Assembly (NCBI GenBank): GCA_903834645.1
Contig: CAILKA010000165.1
Coordinates: 1-8,661 of the forward strand
Direction of reading: 5' to 3'
DNA length: 8,661 nucleotides
Source of the DNA: an uncultured beta proteobacterium
Lineage (GTDB): Bacteria; Pseudomonadota; Gammaproteobacteria; Burkholderiales; Burkholderiaceae_C
Shown here in pieces: positions 1 through 8,140 of the stretch. The position numbers were made by a program, and so were the translations under genes. Position 1 is the first letter of the stretch, and each line of letters starts with the position of its first letter. The notes below the pieces were generated by a model. It searched no databases. It was not told the DNA's origin and saw only the letters and a program-made list of their open reading frames with translations.

Positions 1-1980
1 CTGCGCGAGAGCGGCGCACGCTGGGGGCTCGATGCCGCGCACCGGCAATCCCTGGGGTTGCCCGAGGTGCCCACCCACACCTTGTCCGATGCGCTCGAGC
101 GGCTCTTCCTCGGCCTGGCCCTGCCCAGCCCCGCGCAGCAGGTGGTGCAGGGGCTGCAGCCCGCAGGGGATGCCGAAGGCAGCGAGGCGCTCGCGCTGGG
201 CTCGCTCGATGCCTACGTGCAGCGGCTGGCCGCGCTGCGCGCGCAGCTCGCCGGGCTGCACGGCCCCGAGCACTGGGCCCGGATCCTGGCCGCCGCAGTG
301 CAGGATTTCCTCGAGCCCGCACCGCCCGACACCGACGAGGTGCTGGCGCTGCGCGCCGCCATCGATGCGCTGGCCGAGCGCTGGCGCCTGAGCGGCCTGT
401 CTGAGCCCATCGGCCTGGAAACCGTGCGCCCGGCGCTGGCCGCCTTGCTGGACGAAGCGCGCCGCGGCAGCCGGTCCGGCGGCAGCGTGACCTTCGCCCC
501 GATGGCCGCGCTGCGCCACCTGCCGCACCGCGTCGTGGCCGCCATCGGGCTCAACGACGGCGCCTTTCCGGGGGTGGACCGCCCGGCCGAGTTCGACCTG
601 ATCGCGCAGGTGCCACGCCTGGGCGACCGCCAGCGCCGGCTCGACGAGCGCAACGTCTTCCTCGACCTGCTGCTGGCCTGCCGCGGCGTGCTGCACCTGA
701 GCTACACCGGGCGCAGCGTGCGCGACAACACCGCGCAGCCGCCCTCCACGCTCGTGAGCGAGCTGCTCGAGACGCTGCGCCACGCGGTGCCCGCGCATGA
801 CCGGCTCGTCATCGAGCACCCGCTGCAGCCTTTTTCGCCCCGGCTCTTCGCGCCTGATGGCGACCCCCGGCTGCAGAGCTTCCACGCCGAGTACGCGGCC
901 GCCTTGCAGCACCGTGCGCAGCAGGCTGCCGCTGCGCCGGCCGGGCCGCTGGCCGGCACGGCCGACACCACCGAAGCGGCCGGCACGGCCGAAACGGTGG
1001 ATGGGGCTGACACAGCGGACACCACCGAGGATGAGGAGGCCCCGCTGCCCGACACGGCAGCCCCTGCCTTCTTTGTCCAGCCCCTGCTGGCCCCGGATCC
1101 GCCGTGGCACACCGTGAGCCTGGAGCAGCTCGTGGCGTTCTTCTCGCACCCCAGCCGCTACCTGCTCGAGCGCCGCCTCGGCCTGCGGCTGCCCCGGGCG
1201 CAGGAAGAGCTGGAAGACGACGAACCTTTCGTCGAGAGCACCGCCGCGCGCCGCGCGCTGGCCGATCGGCTGCTGCCCGTGCTGATGGCGGAGCCGCCGC
1301 CCGATCCAGGCTCCGCGCTGGCGCTTGCACGGGCAGGGGTGGAGCTGCCGGGCGGCGCCGTGGGTGAGGCCTGGCTCGAGCGCGAGTGGGCCGCGATGCA
1401 GGCCTTTGCGTCCAGCGTGCGCGCGCGTGCGGCGCCTGCCGTGCTCGCGCCGCACACCGCGCAGCTCGATTTCGACCTCGACGGCGAGCCCTGGCGGCTG
1501 CACGCCGCCTTCGCCCACCCGCGTCCGGACGGGCTGCTGGGCTGGCGCTACGACGAACTGCGCGCCCAGGACCACCTGCGCGCCTGGATCACGCACCTGG
1601 CCTGGCTGGCCGCAGGCGTGCCCGCCGGTGCTGCGCCGCGCACCGTCTGGTGCGGCCGCGACGGGGCCTTGGCCTTCGAGACGGTCGAGCAGCCGGCTAC
1701 TCGGCTGCTCGAGCTCCTGCGGCTGTACCGCCACGGGCTCGCGCAGCCGCTGCCCTTCTTCGCGCGCTCCTCGTGGGCGCTCGTGTGCGGCAAGGGCCTG
1801 TCCGCAGCGCGCCAGGCCTGGGCGGGCCGCGCCGGGGCGGTGGCAGGCGAGCGGGACGACCCCGCACACGCGCTCGCCTGGCGCGGCCTGCCCGATCCGC
1901 TCGCAGCGGGCTACGTAGAATTCGAGGCCACGGCGCACGCCGTGCTCGCCCCCCTGCGCGACCACCTCCGGGACGCATGA
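1..1980 (+). CDS. recC: RecC subunit of RecBCD (exonuclease V), 3' part, 5' end outside window
   Basis: The frame is open from base 1 to the TGA at 1978-1980, giving the last 659 residues of a protein that is about 1,120 residues in E. coli. The in-frame TTG at 58 is not a start, because RecC-like sequence (RESGARWGLD) already runs from the window edge. Family-typical blocks are AIGLNDGAFPG at visible residues 181-191, followed by FDL, GDRQRRLDERNVFLD and SYTGRSVRDN; HPLQPFSPRLF; and FFSHPSRYLLERRLGLRL near residue 380, which opens the C-terminal inactive nuclease-like domain. In the E. coli complex RecC holds RecB and RecD, splits the strands and scans for Chi. An Ala/Thr/Asp-rich linker with three 9-residue repeats (residues 318-344) precedes the C-terminal domain. 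The stop overlaps the recB start. The assignment is firm from the motifs and from the following recB and recD; the Chi role is inferred from the family. Confidence 0.95.
   Translation: MRESGARWGLDAAHRQSLGLPEVPTHTLSDALERLFLGLALPSPAQQVVQGLQPAGDAEGSEALALGSLDAYVQRLAALRAQLAGLHGPEHWARILAAAVQDFLEPAPPDTDEVLALRAAIDALAERWRLSGLSEPIGLETVRPALAALLDEARRGSRSGGSVTFAPMAALRHLPHRVVAAIGLNDGAFPGVDRPAEFDLIAQVPRLGDRQRRLDERNVFLDLLLACRGVLHLSYTGRSVRDNTAQPPSTLVSELLETLRHAVPAHDRLVIEHPLQPFSPRLFAPDGDPRLQSFHAEYAAALQHRAQQAAAAPAGPLAGTADTTEAAGTAETVDGADTADTTEDEEAPLPDTAAPAFFVQPLLAPDPPWHTVSLEQLVAFFSHPSRYLLERRLGLRLPRAQEELEDDEPFVESTAARRALADRLLPVLMAEPPPDPGSALALARAGVELPGGAVGEAWLEREWAAMQAFASSVRARAAPAVLAPHTAQLDFDLDGEPWRLHAAFAHPRPDGLLGWRYDELRAQDHLRAWITHLAWLAAGVPAGAAPRTVWCGRDGALAFETVEQPATRLLELLRLYRHGLAQPLPFFARSSWALVCGKGLSAARQAWAGRAGAVAGERDDPAHALAWRGLPDPLAAGYVEFEATAHAVLAPLRDHLRDA
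952..1032 (+). repeat. Three in-frame 27-bp tandem repeats in recC linker
   Basis: Three consecutive 27-bp units (952-978, 979-1005, 1006-1032) encode AGTADTTEA, AGTAETVDG and ADTADTTED. Units 1 and 2 share an exact 15-base run (951-965 and 978-992). Units 1 and 3 share GACACCACCGA. The repeats keep the reading frame. They sit in an Ala/Pro-rich, acidic, probably disordered linker between the helicase-like part of RecC and its C-terminal nuclease-like domain. They look like slippage or unequal-exchange products that have since diverged. Confidence 0.8.
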
Positions 1981-4900
1981 CAACCATGCCCGCCCCGCTC
2001 GCGCTGCCCGTGTTCACGTGCGCCCTCGAGGGTGCACACCTCGTCGAGGCCTCCGCAGGCACCGGCAAGACCTGGAACCTGTGCGCGCTGTACCTGCGGC
2101 TGCTGCTCGAGCGCGGGCTCACGGTCGAGCAGATCCTCGTGGTCACCTTCACGAAGGCGGCCACCTCTGAGCTGCGCGACCGCATCCGCGCCCGCCTCGT
2201 GGAAGCGCGCGACCACCTGGCAGGCCTGCCCCCCTCCTCGGCCGCAGACCCCTTCATTCCCGCGCTGCTCGCCGCCTTGCGTGGCCACTCGGGCCTGGAC
2301 GACAAGCTCCTCGAGCGGCGCCTGGAGCTCGCCCTGCAGGGCTTCGACCAGGCCGCGATCTCCACGATCCACGGCTTTTGCCAGCGCGCGCTGGCCGAGT
2401 CGGTCTTCACCGCGCAGGAGAGCGCCGACTTCGAAGTGACCTGGGATGGCGAGCTCGACGTGCGCGAGGTCGCGGCCGACTTCTGGCGCACGCACGTGGC
2501 GGCGCCGGGCACCGACCCCGCCCTCGTCGCGCACCTGCTGCAGCACCGCGATTCGCCCGAGCGCTGGGCACGCCTGCTCGCGCGCCGCCTCGCCCGGCCC
2601 ACCGCCCGGCTGCTGTGGCCCGTGGCGCCGCAGGGCGATCCGGGAACCGGCGCCGCTTTACAGGGCACGCTGGAGACGCTGCACGCCCAGGCTCAGGCCT
2701 GCTGGAAGCAGGAGCGCGCCGCGATCGTGGAGCTCCTGAGGGCTTCGCGCCCGCCGCTGCACACCAGCCACTACCGCGACGACGCGCTCACACGGGCCGC
2801 CCTCGAGTGGGATGAACTGCTCGTGCGCAACGCCCCCACCCAGGCGCTGCACTGGCAGCCCGACCGCGCAGTGCTGATGACGAGCGCACGCCTGACCCAG
2901 GCCGTCGGCAAGCGCGGCCCTGCGCCCGCGCACCCGTTCTTTGCGATCGCCCAGGCCCTGCTCGAGGCGCACACCGGGCTCGGCCAGGCGATGGACGCAC
3001 GCCGCACCGCGCTGCTGGCGCAGCTGCTCGAGCACGGGCCTGCCGCCGTGCACGCCGAGCGTCGCCGGCGCCGCGTCATGACCTTCGACGACATGCTGCA
3101 GCGCCTGCACGCGCGGCTCACCGATGCCGCCACCCGCGCCACTCTCGTGCAGGCGCTGCGCATCCGCTACCCGGCCGCACTCATCGACGAGTTCCAGGAC
3201 ACCGACCCGCTGCAGCTGGGCATCTTCGAGGCGCTGTACGCGGGCACGGGGCAGAGCGTGTTCTACGTCGGCGATCCCAAGCAGGCGATCTACGGCTTTC
3301 GCAACGCCGATCTGCACACCTACCTGCAGGCGCGCAGCCGCGTGCAGGGCGTCTACACGCTGAGCGCCAACCAGCGCTCGGTGCCGTCGCTTGTGGAGGG
3401 CGTCAACGCGCTCTTTGGCGCCAACCCGCGCGCGTTCCTGCTCGACGGGCTCAGCTTCCACCCCGCGCAGCCCGGCCAGCGCACACGCGCCCCGCTCGTC
3501 GATCCCGAGGGCCCAGGCTGCGCCTGGGACATCCGGCTGCTGCCCGGGCCGGGCGCGGGCGCCGAGCTGCTGGCCAAGCCCGAGGCGCAAGAACTCGCGC
3601 TGTCGGCCTGCGTGCGCGAGATCGTGCGGCTGCTGCAGCCGGGTGGGTCGGGGCCAGGTGCGGGCCCGGTCCGGCTCGGCGAACGGGCGCTGCGCGCCGG
3701 CGACATCGCCGTGCTCGTGCGCACGCGCCGGGAGGGCAGCCTCGTCAAGCGCGCGCTGGACGCCTGCGGCGTGGGCAGCGTCGAATCGCGCCTGGAGAGC
3801 ATCTACTCCAGCCCCGACGCGCAGGAGCTCGCGCGCGTGCTGCAGGCCGTGGCCGAGCCCACGCGCGAGCAGACACTGCGCACCGCCTGGGCCACCACCC
3901 TCGTCGGGCTGGAGGCGGCGCAGGTCGAGCGGCTGGGCGGCGACGAGCATGCGCTGGCGCGCTGGATCGAGCGCCTGGCCGCCTGGCGCCACACCTGGCT
4001 GCACCGCGGCGTGGGCGTGATGCTGCGCCAGTGGATGGCCGAGGAGGGCGTGGCTGCACGCCTGCTCGTGCGCAGCGACGGCGAGCGCCGGCTCACGAAC
4101 CTGCTGCACCTCGTCGAGACCCTGCAGGCCGCCAGCCACGAGCACCCCTCGCCGGCCGCGCTGCTGCGCTGGTTCGAGACACAGCGCCAGGAGGGTCCGG
4201 CTCACGACGAGCTGCAGCTGCGGCTCGAATCCGACGCGAACCTGGTGCAGATCCAGACCATCCACGGCGCCAAGGGCCTGGAGTATCCGGTGGTGATCTG
4301 CCCCTTCCTCTGGAATGGCTCCACCGCCGAGCCGCCTGACGACCTGGGCTGCCGCAGCTACCACGACGACCGGGGCCAGGCCGTGCTCGACATGCGCGAA
4401 GCCGACGAGCCCGTGAAGGCGCGCATCAAGCAGGAGCAGGCAGCCGAGCGGACGCGCCTGCTCTACGTGGCCCTCACACGCGCCATCAACCGCTGCGTGG
4501 TCGTGGCGGGCTGCTACCACACGGTCGCGGGCCAGAAACTGTCTGCACGCCAGAGCGTGCGCAGCCTGCTCAACTGGCTCGTGGCCGGCGCCGGCCGTGC
4601 GCCCGATACCTGGTTCGACTCGGACCCGGCCCCCGAGGCCCTGGAAGCTGCCTGGGAGGCGCTCGGCGCGCGGCACCCTCAGGCCATCGCGGTCTCGCGC
4701 GTGGCCGCTGCGCCGGCCGTGCGGCTGCGGCCTGCCACCGGCCAGGCGCAGGCCCCGCGCGCGCGTGAGGCCCCGGCCCGCCTGCCTCGGGGCATGCGGC
4801 TGGCCAGCTACAGCCAGATCGTCAAGCGCGCCGCTGCCGATGCACCGGGCACCGACCACGACGAGCGCGCCCGCAGCCGGCCCGGCCCGCTGCCGGGCTC

Positions 4901-5723
4901 GGTCAGGGAGCCCGACGACATCCTCGGCTTTCCGGCCAGCGCCGAGGCCGGGCAATGCATCCACACCGTCTTCGAGTCCGTCGACTTCGGCGACCCGCGC
5001 GGATGGGACGCTGCGATCGCGCGCGCGCTTGCCCGCTTTGCCCACATCGCGCCCCGCAGCGGCGAGGGCGCCACGCCTGATACGCGCGATACGCCCACCC
5101 CGCCCGCCCCGCTGGCCCCGATGCTGCGCCGCATGCTGCAAGACGTGCTGCACACCGAGCTTCCTGTGGGCACCCCACAGCCGTTGCGGCTGGCCGAGGT
5201 GCCCGCGCGGCAGCGGCTGCCCGAGCTCGCCTTTCACTTTCCCACGGCGGGCATCCCGGTTGCGGCGCTGGCCGAACTGCTTGCTGCGCACGGCTACACC
5301 GAACTCGGCAGCTTGTCGGCCGGCACCCTCGGGCGCTACCTGACGGGCGCGATCGACCTCGTCTTCGCCCACGACGGGCGCTACTTCATCGCCGACTGGA
5401 AATCCAACCTGCTCGGCCACTCGACGGCCGACTACGGCACCGAGCCCGTGTCGCAGGAGATGGCCGCCGAGCGCTACCGGCTGCAATACCTGCTGTACAT
5501 GGTGGCGCTGCACCGGCACCTGCGGCGCTGCCTGCCTGGCTACGTGCCCGCCACCCACCTCGGCGGCGCGCTCTACCTCTTCGTGCGCGGCGTGCGCCCG
5601 CAGTGGGCGGACGCGCACGGCCACCCGTCCGGGCTGCACTTCGACCGCCCCGCGCCCGCACTCGTCGAGGCGCTTTCGGCCTTGCTGGACGGCCGCCCCG
5701 CGGCGCAGGAGGCCACCGCGTGA
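1977..5723 (+). CDS. recB: RecB subunit of RecBCD: 3'-5' helicase and nuclease
   Basis: The protein has 1,248 residues (E. coli RecB is 1,180). It is an SF1A UvrD-like helicase with a C-terminal nuclease domain. Visible helicase motifs are Walker A ASAGTGKT (residues 25-32, Lys31), TFTKAA (57-62), Walker B DEFQDTD (404-410), GDPKQAIYGFR (from 432), IQTIHGAKGLEYP (759-771) and ERTRLLYVALTRA (824-836). An Ala/Pro/Arg-rich tether of roughly residues 915-985 leads to the nuclease. There His996, Asp1127, Asp1140 and Lys1142 match the E. coli catalytic set (His956, Asp1067, Asp1080, Lys1082), and Q1170-Y1174 gives the QxxxY motif, so the nuclease should be active. The ATG at 1977 overlaps the recC stop as ATGA. 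A second in-frame ATG at 1986 is possible and would remove three residues. No clear Shine-Dalgarno precedes either, in keeping with coupling to recC translation. The unit loads RecA after Chi in E. coli. Confidence 0.97.
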   Translation: MTTMPAPLALPVFTCALEGAHLVEASAGTGKTWNLCALYLRLLLERGLTVEQILVVTFTKAATSELRDRIRARLVEARDHLAGLPPSSAADPFIPALLAALRGHSGLDDKLLERRLELALQGFDQAAISTIHGFCQRALAESVFTAQESADFEVTWDGELDVREVAADFWRTHVAAPGTDPALVAHLLQHRDSPERWARLLARRLARPTARLLWPVAPQGDPGTGAALQGTLETLHAQAQACWKQERAAIVELLRASRPPLHTSHYRDDALTRAALEWDELLVRNAPTQALHWQPDRAVLMTSARLTQAVGKRGPAPAHPFFAIAQALLEAHTGLGQAMDARRTALLAQLLEHGPAAVHAERRRRRVMTFDDMLQRLHARLTDAATRATLVQALRIRYPAALIDEFQDTDPLQLGIFEALYAGTGQSVFYVGDPKQAIYGFRNADLHTYLQARSRVQGVYTLSANQRSVPSLVEGVNALFGANPRAFLLDGLSFHPAQPGQRTRAPLVDPEGPGCAWDIRLLPGPGAGAELLAKPEAQELALSACVREIVRLLQPGGSGPGAGPVRLGERALRAGDIAVLVRTRREGSLVKRALDACGVGSVESRLESIYSSPDAQELARVLQAVAEPTREQTLRTAWATTLVGLEAAQVERLGGDEHALARWIERLAAWRHTWLHRGVGVMLRQWMAEEGVAARLLVRSDGERRLTNLLHLVETLQAASHEHPSPAALLRWFETQRQEGPAHDELQLRLESDANLVQIQTIHGAKGLEYPVVICPFLWNGSTAEPPDDLGCRSYHDDRGQAVLDMREADEPVKARIKQEQAAERTRLLYVALTRAINRCVVVAGCYHTVAGQKLSARQSVRSLLNWLVAGAGRAPDTWFDSDPAPEALEAAWEALGARHPQAIAVSRVAAAPAVRLRPATGQAQAPRAREAPARLPRGMRLASYSQIVKRAAADAPGTDHDERARSRPGPLPGSVREPDDILGFPASAEAGQCIHTVFESVDFGDPRGWDAAIARALARFAHIAPRSGEGATPDTRDTPTPPAPLAPMLRRMLQDVLHTELPVGTPQPLRLAEVPARQRLPELAFHFPTAGIPVAALAELLAAHGYTELGSLSAGTLGRYLTGAIDLVFAHDGRYFIADWKSNLLGHSTADYGTEPVSQEMAAERYRLQYLLYMVALHRHLRRCLPGYVPATHLGGALYLFVRGVRPQWADAHGHPSGLHFDRPAPALVEALSALLDGRPAAQEATA
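5707..5712 (+). promoter_or_regulatory. Ribosome binding site for recD
   Basis: A perfect AGGAGG lies inside the 3' end of recB, 7 bases before the GTG at 5720. It fixes GTG as the recD start, although upstream in-frame codons exist within recB. Confidence 0.8.
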
Positions 5724-7681
5724 GCGCAGACGAGCGGCTGCAGGTGCAGGCCTGGCTGGCCGACGGTCTCGCGCGCCGGATCGAAGCCGCCGCACTGCGT
5801 TGTGGCGCCCTGCCGAGAGACGCCCAAGCCGCTGGCGAGGCAGCGCGCCAGGTCTGCGAGGCACTCGCCTCAGGGCATGTGTGCCGCGGCCTGGGCGAGC
5901 TCACGGCCTTCGAGGGTGGCCCGCTCGGTGTGCAGGCCTGGCGCGCCAGCCTGCTGGCCAGCGGCGTGGTGGCCGATGGCTCCGCCCCCGGGCCGCTGCC
6001 GCCGCACCCGCTCGTGCTCGATTCAGGCGACCGCCTCTACCTCGCCCGCTACCACGCCTACGAACAGCGGCTGGCCAGGCGGCTGCTGCTGGCGAGCCGC
6101 GCGCCCGTCACGCACAACGCATCTGCCCTGGCACGCATGCGCGAGCGGCTGGCCGAGCTCTTCGCCCCGCCGGCGGACAGCGCCGGCCAGCAACCCTCGC
6201 CCAGTGGTGCGCCGGCGCCCTCCTGCACGCTGACTGGCGAACCCGCGCCCGACTGGCAGATGCTCGCCGCCGCCCTGGCCTGCCGCAGCCGCCTCACCGT
6301 GATCAGCGGCGGGCCCGGCACCGGCAAGACCACCACCGTCGTGGCGCTGCTGGCCTGCCTGCTGACCGAAGACCCGAACTGCCGCATTGCCCTGGCCGCG
6401 CCCACCGGCAAAGCCGCCGCACGCATGCTCGAGGCCCTGCGCGAGCGCGGGGCACGGCTGCCCGAGGCACTGCGCGCTGCCTTGCCGCAGCAGGCCAGCA
6501 CGGTGCACCGGCTGCTGGGCCGCCGCGCCGATGGCCGCTTCACCCACCACGCTTCGCACCCGCTGGTGCTCGACGTGCTGGTCGTCGACGAAGCCTCGAT
6601 GCTCGACCTGTCGCTGGCCGTACACCTGCTCGAGGCCGTGCCGCCGCATGCGCGCATCGTGCTCCTGGGCGACCGCCACCAGCTCGCCGCCGTCGAGGCC
6701 GGCGCCGTCTTCGCCGAGCTCGGATCAGACCCCTCCCTGAGCCCGGCCTGCCGGGAATCGCTGGCCGTGCTCACGGGCATGGCCGCTGCACGCATCGAGC
6801 CCCCGCTGCCGACACGCCCGAGCCCGCTGCGGGATGCGGTGGTGTGGTTCACGCGCAGCTACCGCTTCGAGGCAGGCTCGGGCATCGGCCAGCTGGCCCG
6901 CCTCGTCAACGAGGGTGCGTGCGAGGCACTGCTCGAAGTGCTCGAGGCGGCGCGCCCGTCTCACGCCTCGGCCGCCTCCCCTGCAACCCCCGGCACCGGC
7001 GCCGGTGAAGCCACACCCGCCGTGCGCTGGATCGAGCCCGCCGCCCCGCGATCGGCACCCGAGCTCGGCGAGCTCCTCGCGCCCTACCACCCGTACCTGC
7101 AGGCCGTGCGTGAGGCCCCGCGCGACATCGCCCGGGCGGCTGCGGCCTTCGCCCGCCACCGCGTGCTGTGCGCCACACGCACCGGCCGGCGCGGGCTCGA
7201 AGAGGTCAACGCCGCGCTGCAGGCGCGCGTGCGCCACGCGCTGGCCGCACAAGATGCCGACCCGACCGGAGACTGGTACCTCGGCCGGCCCGCGATCGTG
7301 CGCAGCAACGACTACGGGCTGCAGCTCTACAACGGCGACATCGGCCTGGCCCTGCCCGACGAGGCGGGGCAGCTCATGGTGTGGTTTGCCGCCGGCGGGG
7401 GCGGCGGTTTCCGGGCCGTGGCCCCGGCCCGGCTGCCCGCGCACGACACCTGCCTGGCCATGACCGTGCACCAGTCTCAGGGCTCGGAGTTCGATTCCGT
7501 GGCCCTGGTGCTGCCCGAGGCGCCTTCGCCGGTGCTCACGCGCGAGCTCGTCTACACCGGCCTCACCCGCGCCCGCTCCCACGTGACGGTGCACGCCAGC
7601 CGGCAGGTGCTGATGCAGGCCGTGGCCCGCCAGGCCAGCCGCCGCGGCGGGCTCCTGGCCAGGCTCGAGGAGCTGGCCTGA
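5720..7681 (+). CDS. recD: RecD subunit of RecBCD: 5'-3' helicase
   Basis: The protein has 653 residues (E. coli RecD is 608) and is an SF1B helicase that moves on the 5'-ended strand within RecBCD. It starts at GTG, overlapping the recB stop as GTGA, with AGGAGG 7 bases upstream. Motifs are Walker A GGPGTGKT (residues 197-204, Lys203), APTGKAA (from 227), Walker B DEAS (290-293), LLGDRHQLAAVEAGAVF, WFTRSYRF (from 376), VHQSQGSEFD (583-592) and YTGLTRAR (612-619). The N-terminal region of about 190 residues is the RecB-contacting domain of the family. Extra length comes from low-complexity linkers rich in Ala/Pro/Gly/Ser, one just before Walker A and one near residues 413-433. Position directly behind recB and the length favour the RecBCD-type RecD1 over the stand-alone RecD2. 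All helicase motifs are intact. Confidence 0.96.
   Translation: MSADERLQVQAWLADGLARRIEAAALRCGALPRDAQAAGEAARQVCEALASGHVCRGLGELTAFEGGPLGVQAWRASLLASGVVADGSAPGPLPPHPLVLDSGDRLYLARYHAYEQRLARRLLLASRAPVTHNASALARMRERLAELFAPPADSAGQQPSPSGAPAPSCTLTGEPAPDWQMLAAALACRSRLTVISGGPGTGKTTTVVALLACLLTEDPNCRIALAAPTGKAAARMLEALRERGARLPEALRAALPQQASTVHRLLGRRADGRFTHHASHPLVLDVLVVDEASMLDLSLAVHLLEAVPPHARIVLLGDRHQLAAVEAGAVFAELGSDPSLSPACRESLAVLTGMAAARIEPPLPTRPSPLRDAVVWFTRSYRFEAGSGIGQLARLVNEGACEALLEVLEAARPSHASAASPATPGTGAGEATPAVRWIEPAAPRSAPELGELLAPYHPYLQAVREAPRDIARAAAAFARHRVLCATRTGRRGLEEVNAALQARVRHALAAQDADPTGDWYLGRPAIVRSNDYGLQLYNGDIGLALPDEAGQLMVWFAAGGGGGFRAVAPARLPAHDTCLAMTVHQSQGSEFDSVALVLPEAPSPVLTRELVYTGLTRARSHVTVHASRQVLMQAVARQASRRGGLLARLEELA
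6676..6683 (-). other. E. coli-type Chi octamer (GCTGGTGG)
   Basis: CCACCAGC on the plus strand reads GCTGGTGG on the minus strand. It lies in recD over the codons for RHQL of a conserved motif. Whether this organism uses the E. coli octamer as Chi is unknown, so the sequence match is certain and the function is not. Confidence 0.25.
6994..7007. repeat. 14-bp perfect palindrome inside recD
   Basis: CACCGGCGCCGGTG is its own reverse complement. It lies in the Ala/Gly/Pro-rich linker of recD. GC-rich coding DNA makes such palindromes by chance fairly often, so no function is claimed. Confidence 0.5.
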
Positions 7682-7698
7682 GGGCTTCGCCCGGTCAG
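7678..7698. terminator. Possible bidirectional hairpin between recD and usp
   Basis: The sequence CTGA-GGGC-TTC-GCCC-gg-TCAG can fold into an 8-bp stem with a 3-base loop and a 2-base bulge. It includes the recD stop codon and fills most of the 21-base gap before the convergent usp stop. No T-run follows on either strand, so it would not be a classical intrinsic terminator. It may still block transcripts meeting head-on or protect 3' ends. Confidence 0.35.
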
Positions 7699-7702
7699 CG
7701 AT

Positions 7703-8140
7703 TCAGGGCCGTACCACCACCAGCACGCTGCAAGGCGCGTGCTCGACCAGGTTCTTCGACAGCGAGCCGCGCCACCACCGCTCGGCCCAGCTGTCCCGGT
7801 GCTGATGCCCCACCGCGATCAGGTCAGCCTCGAAGCCACGCGCCGCCCGCACGATCTCCTCGATGGCAGGCCCCGACACCAGCTCGCCCGAGGCGTCCAG
7901 CCCCGCCTCGACCAGCCGCTGCACCCCCGCATCCAGCACCGCCTGGTGCCGGGCACGATCCGCCACTTCGGTACCCGGGGCATACGTCCAGGCCTCCACC
8001 GCGATGCTCGCCACGGGCGAGGGCATCACCGCGATCAGCCTCATGCGCGCCTTCGACCACTGCCCAATCTCGCTCGATTCGAGCAGGGCCTGCTGTCCGG
8101 CTTCGGAGCCGTCGTAGGCGAGCAGGATCTTCTTGTACAT
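7703..8140 (-). CDS. Universal stress protein, UspA family, single domain
   Basis: The 145-residue product has the Usp fold signature: the N-terminal strand KKILLAYDGSEAGQQAL with conserved Asp10, the middle SGPAIEEIVRAARGFEADLIAVGHQH, and the C-terminal GSLSKNLVEHAPCSVLVV. It is cytosolic, with no signal peptide or membrane segment. Usp proteins accumulate under starvation or other stress, and many bind ATP. The usual nucleotide motif is G-x2-G-x9-G-S/T. Here it reads G111-HQ-H114-x10-G125-S126, so the second glycine is His and the spacing is one longer. ATP binding is therefore uncertain. The start is set by AGGAGGG 7 bases upstream; the longer open frame continuing upstream only reads antisense to the transposase. 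The gene is convergent with recD, and an IS-like element lies just upstream of it. No clear -35/-10 pair was found. Confidence 0.9.
   Translation of the reverse strand: MYKKILLAYDGSEAGQQALLESSEIGQWSKARMRLIAVMPSPVASIAVEAWTYAPGTEVADRARHQAVLDAGVQRLVEAGLDASGELVSGPAIEEIVRAARGFEADLIAVGHQHRDSWAERWWRGSLSKNLVEHAPCSVLVVVRP
7717..7724 (-). other. E. coli-type Chi octamer (GCTGGTGG) in usp 3' end
   Basis: The minus strand reads GCTGGTGG here, within codons for the C-terminal Leu/Val-rich strand of the stress protein. It has the same orientation as the copy in recD about 1 kb away. Coding constraint and high GC explain it well enough; Chi activity in this species is not known. Confidence 0.25.

Noticed and set aside
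1386..1976. Upstream extension of the recB frame to 1386
   Set aside because: The translated extension is Arg/Ala-rich shadow sequence overlapping recC. RecB-like sequence begins right after the ATGs at 1977 and 1986.
2658..5864. Minus-strand open frame of 1,068 codons opposite recB
   Set aside because: It lies antisense to a clear recB with intact motifs. Its product is low-complexity and Gly/Arg/Ala-rich with no recognisable family. Long antisense frames are expected in GC-rich genes with strong third-position GC.
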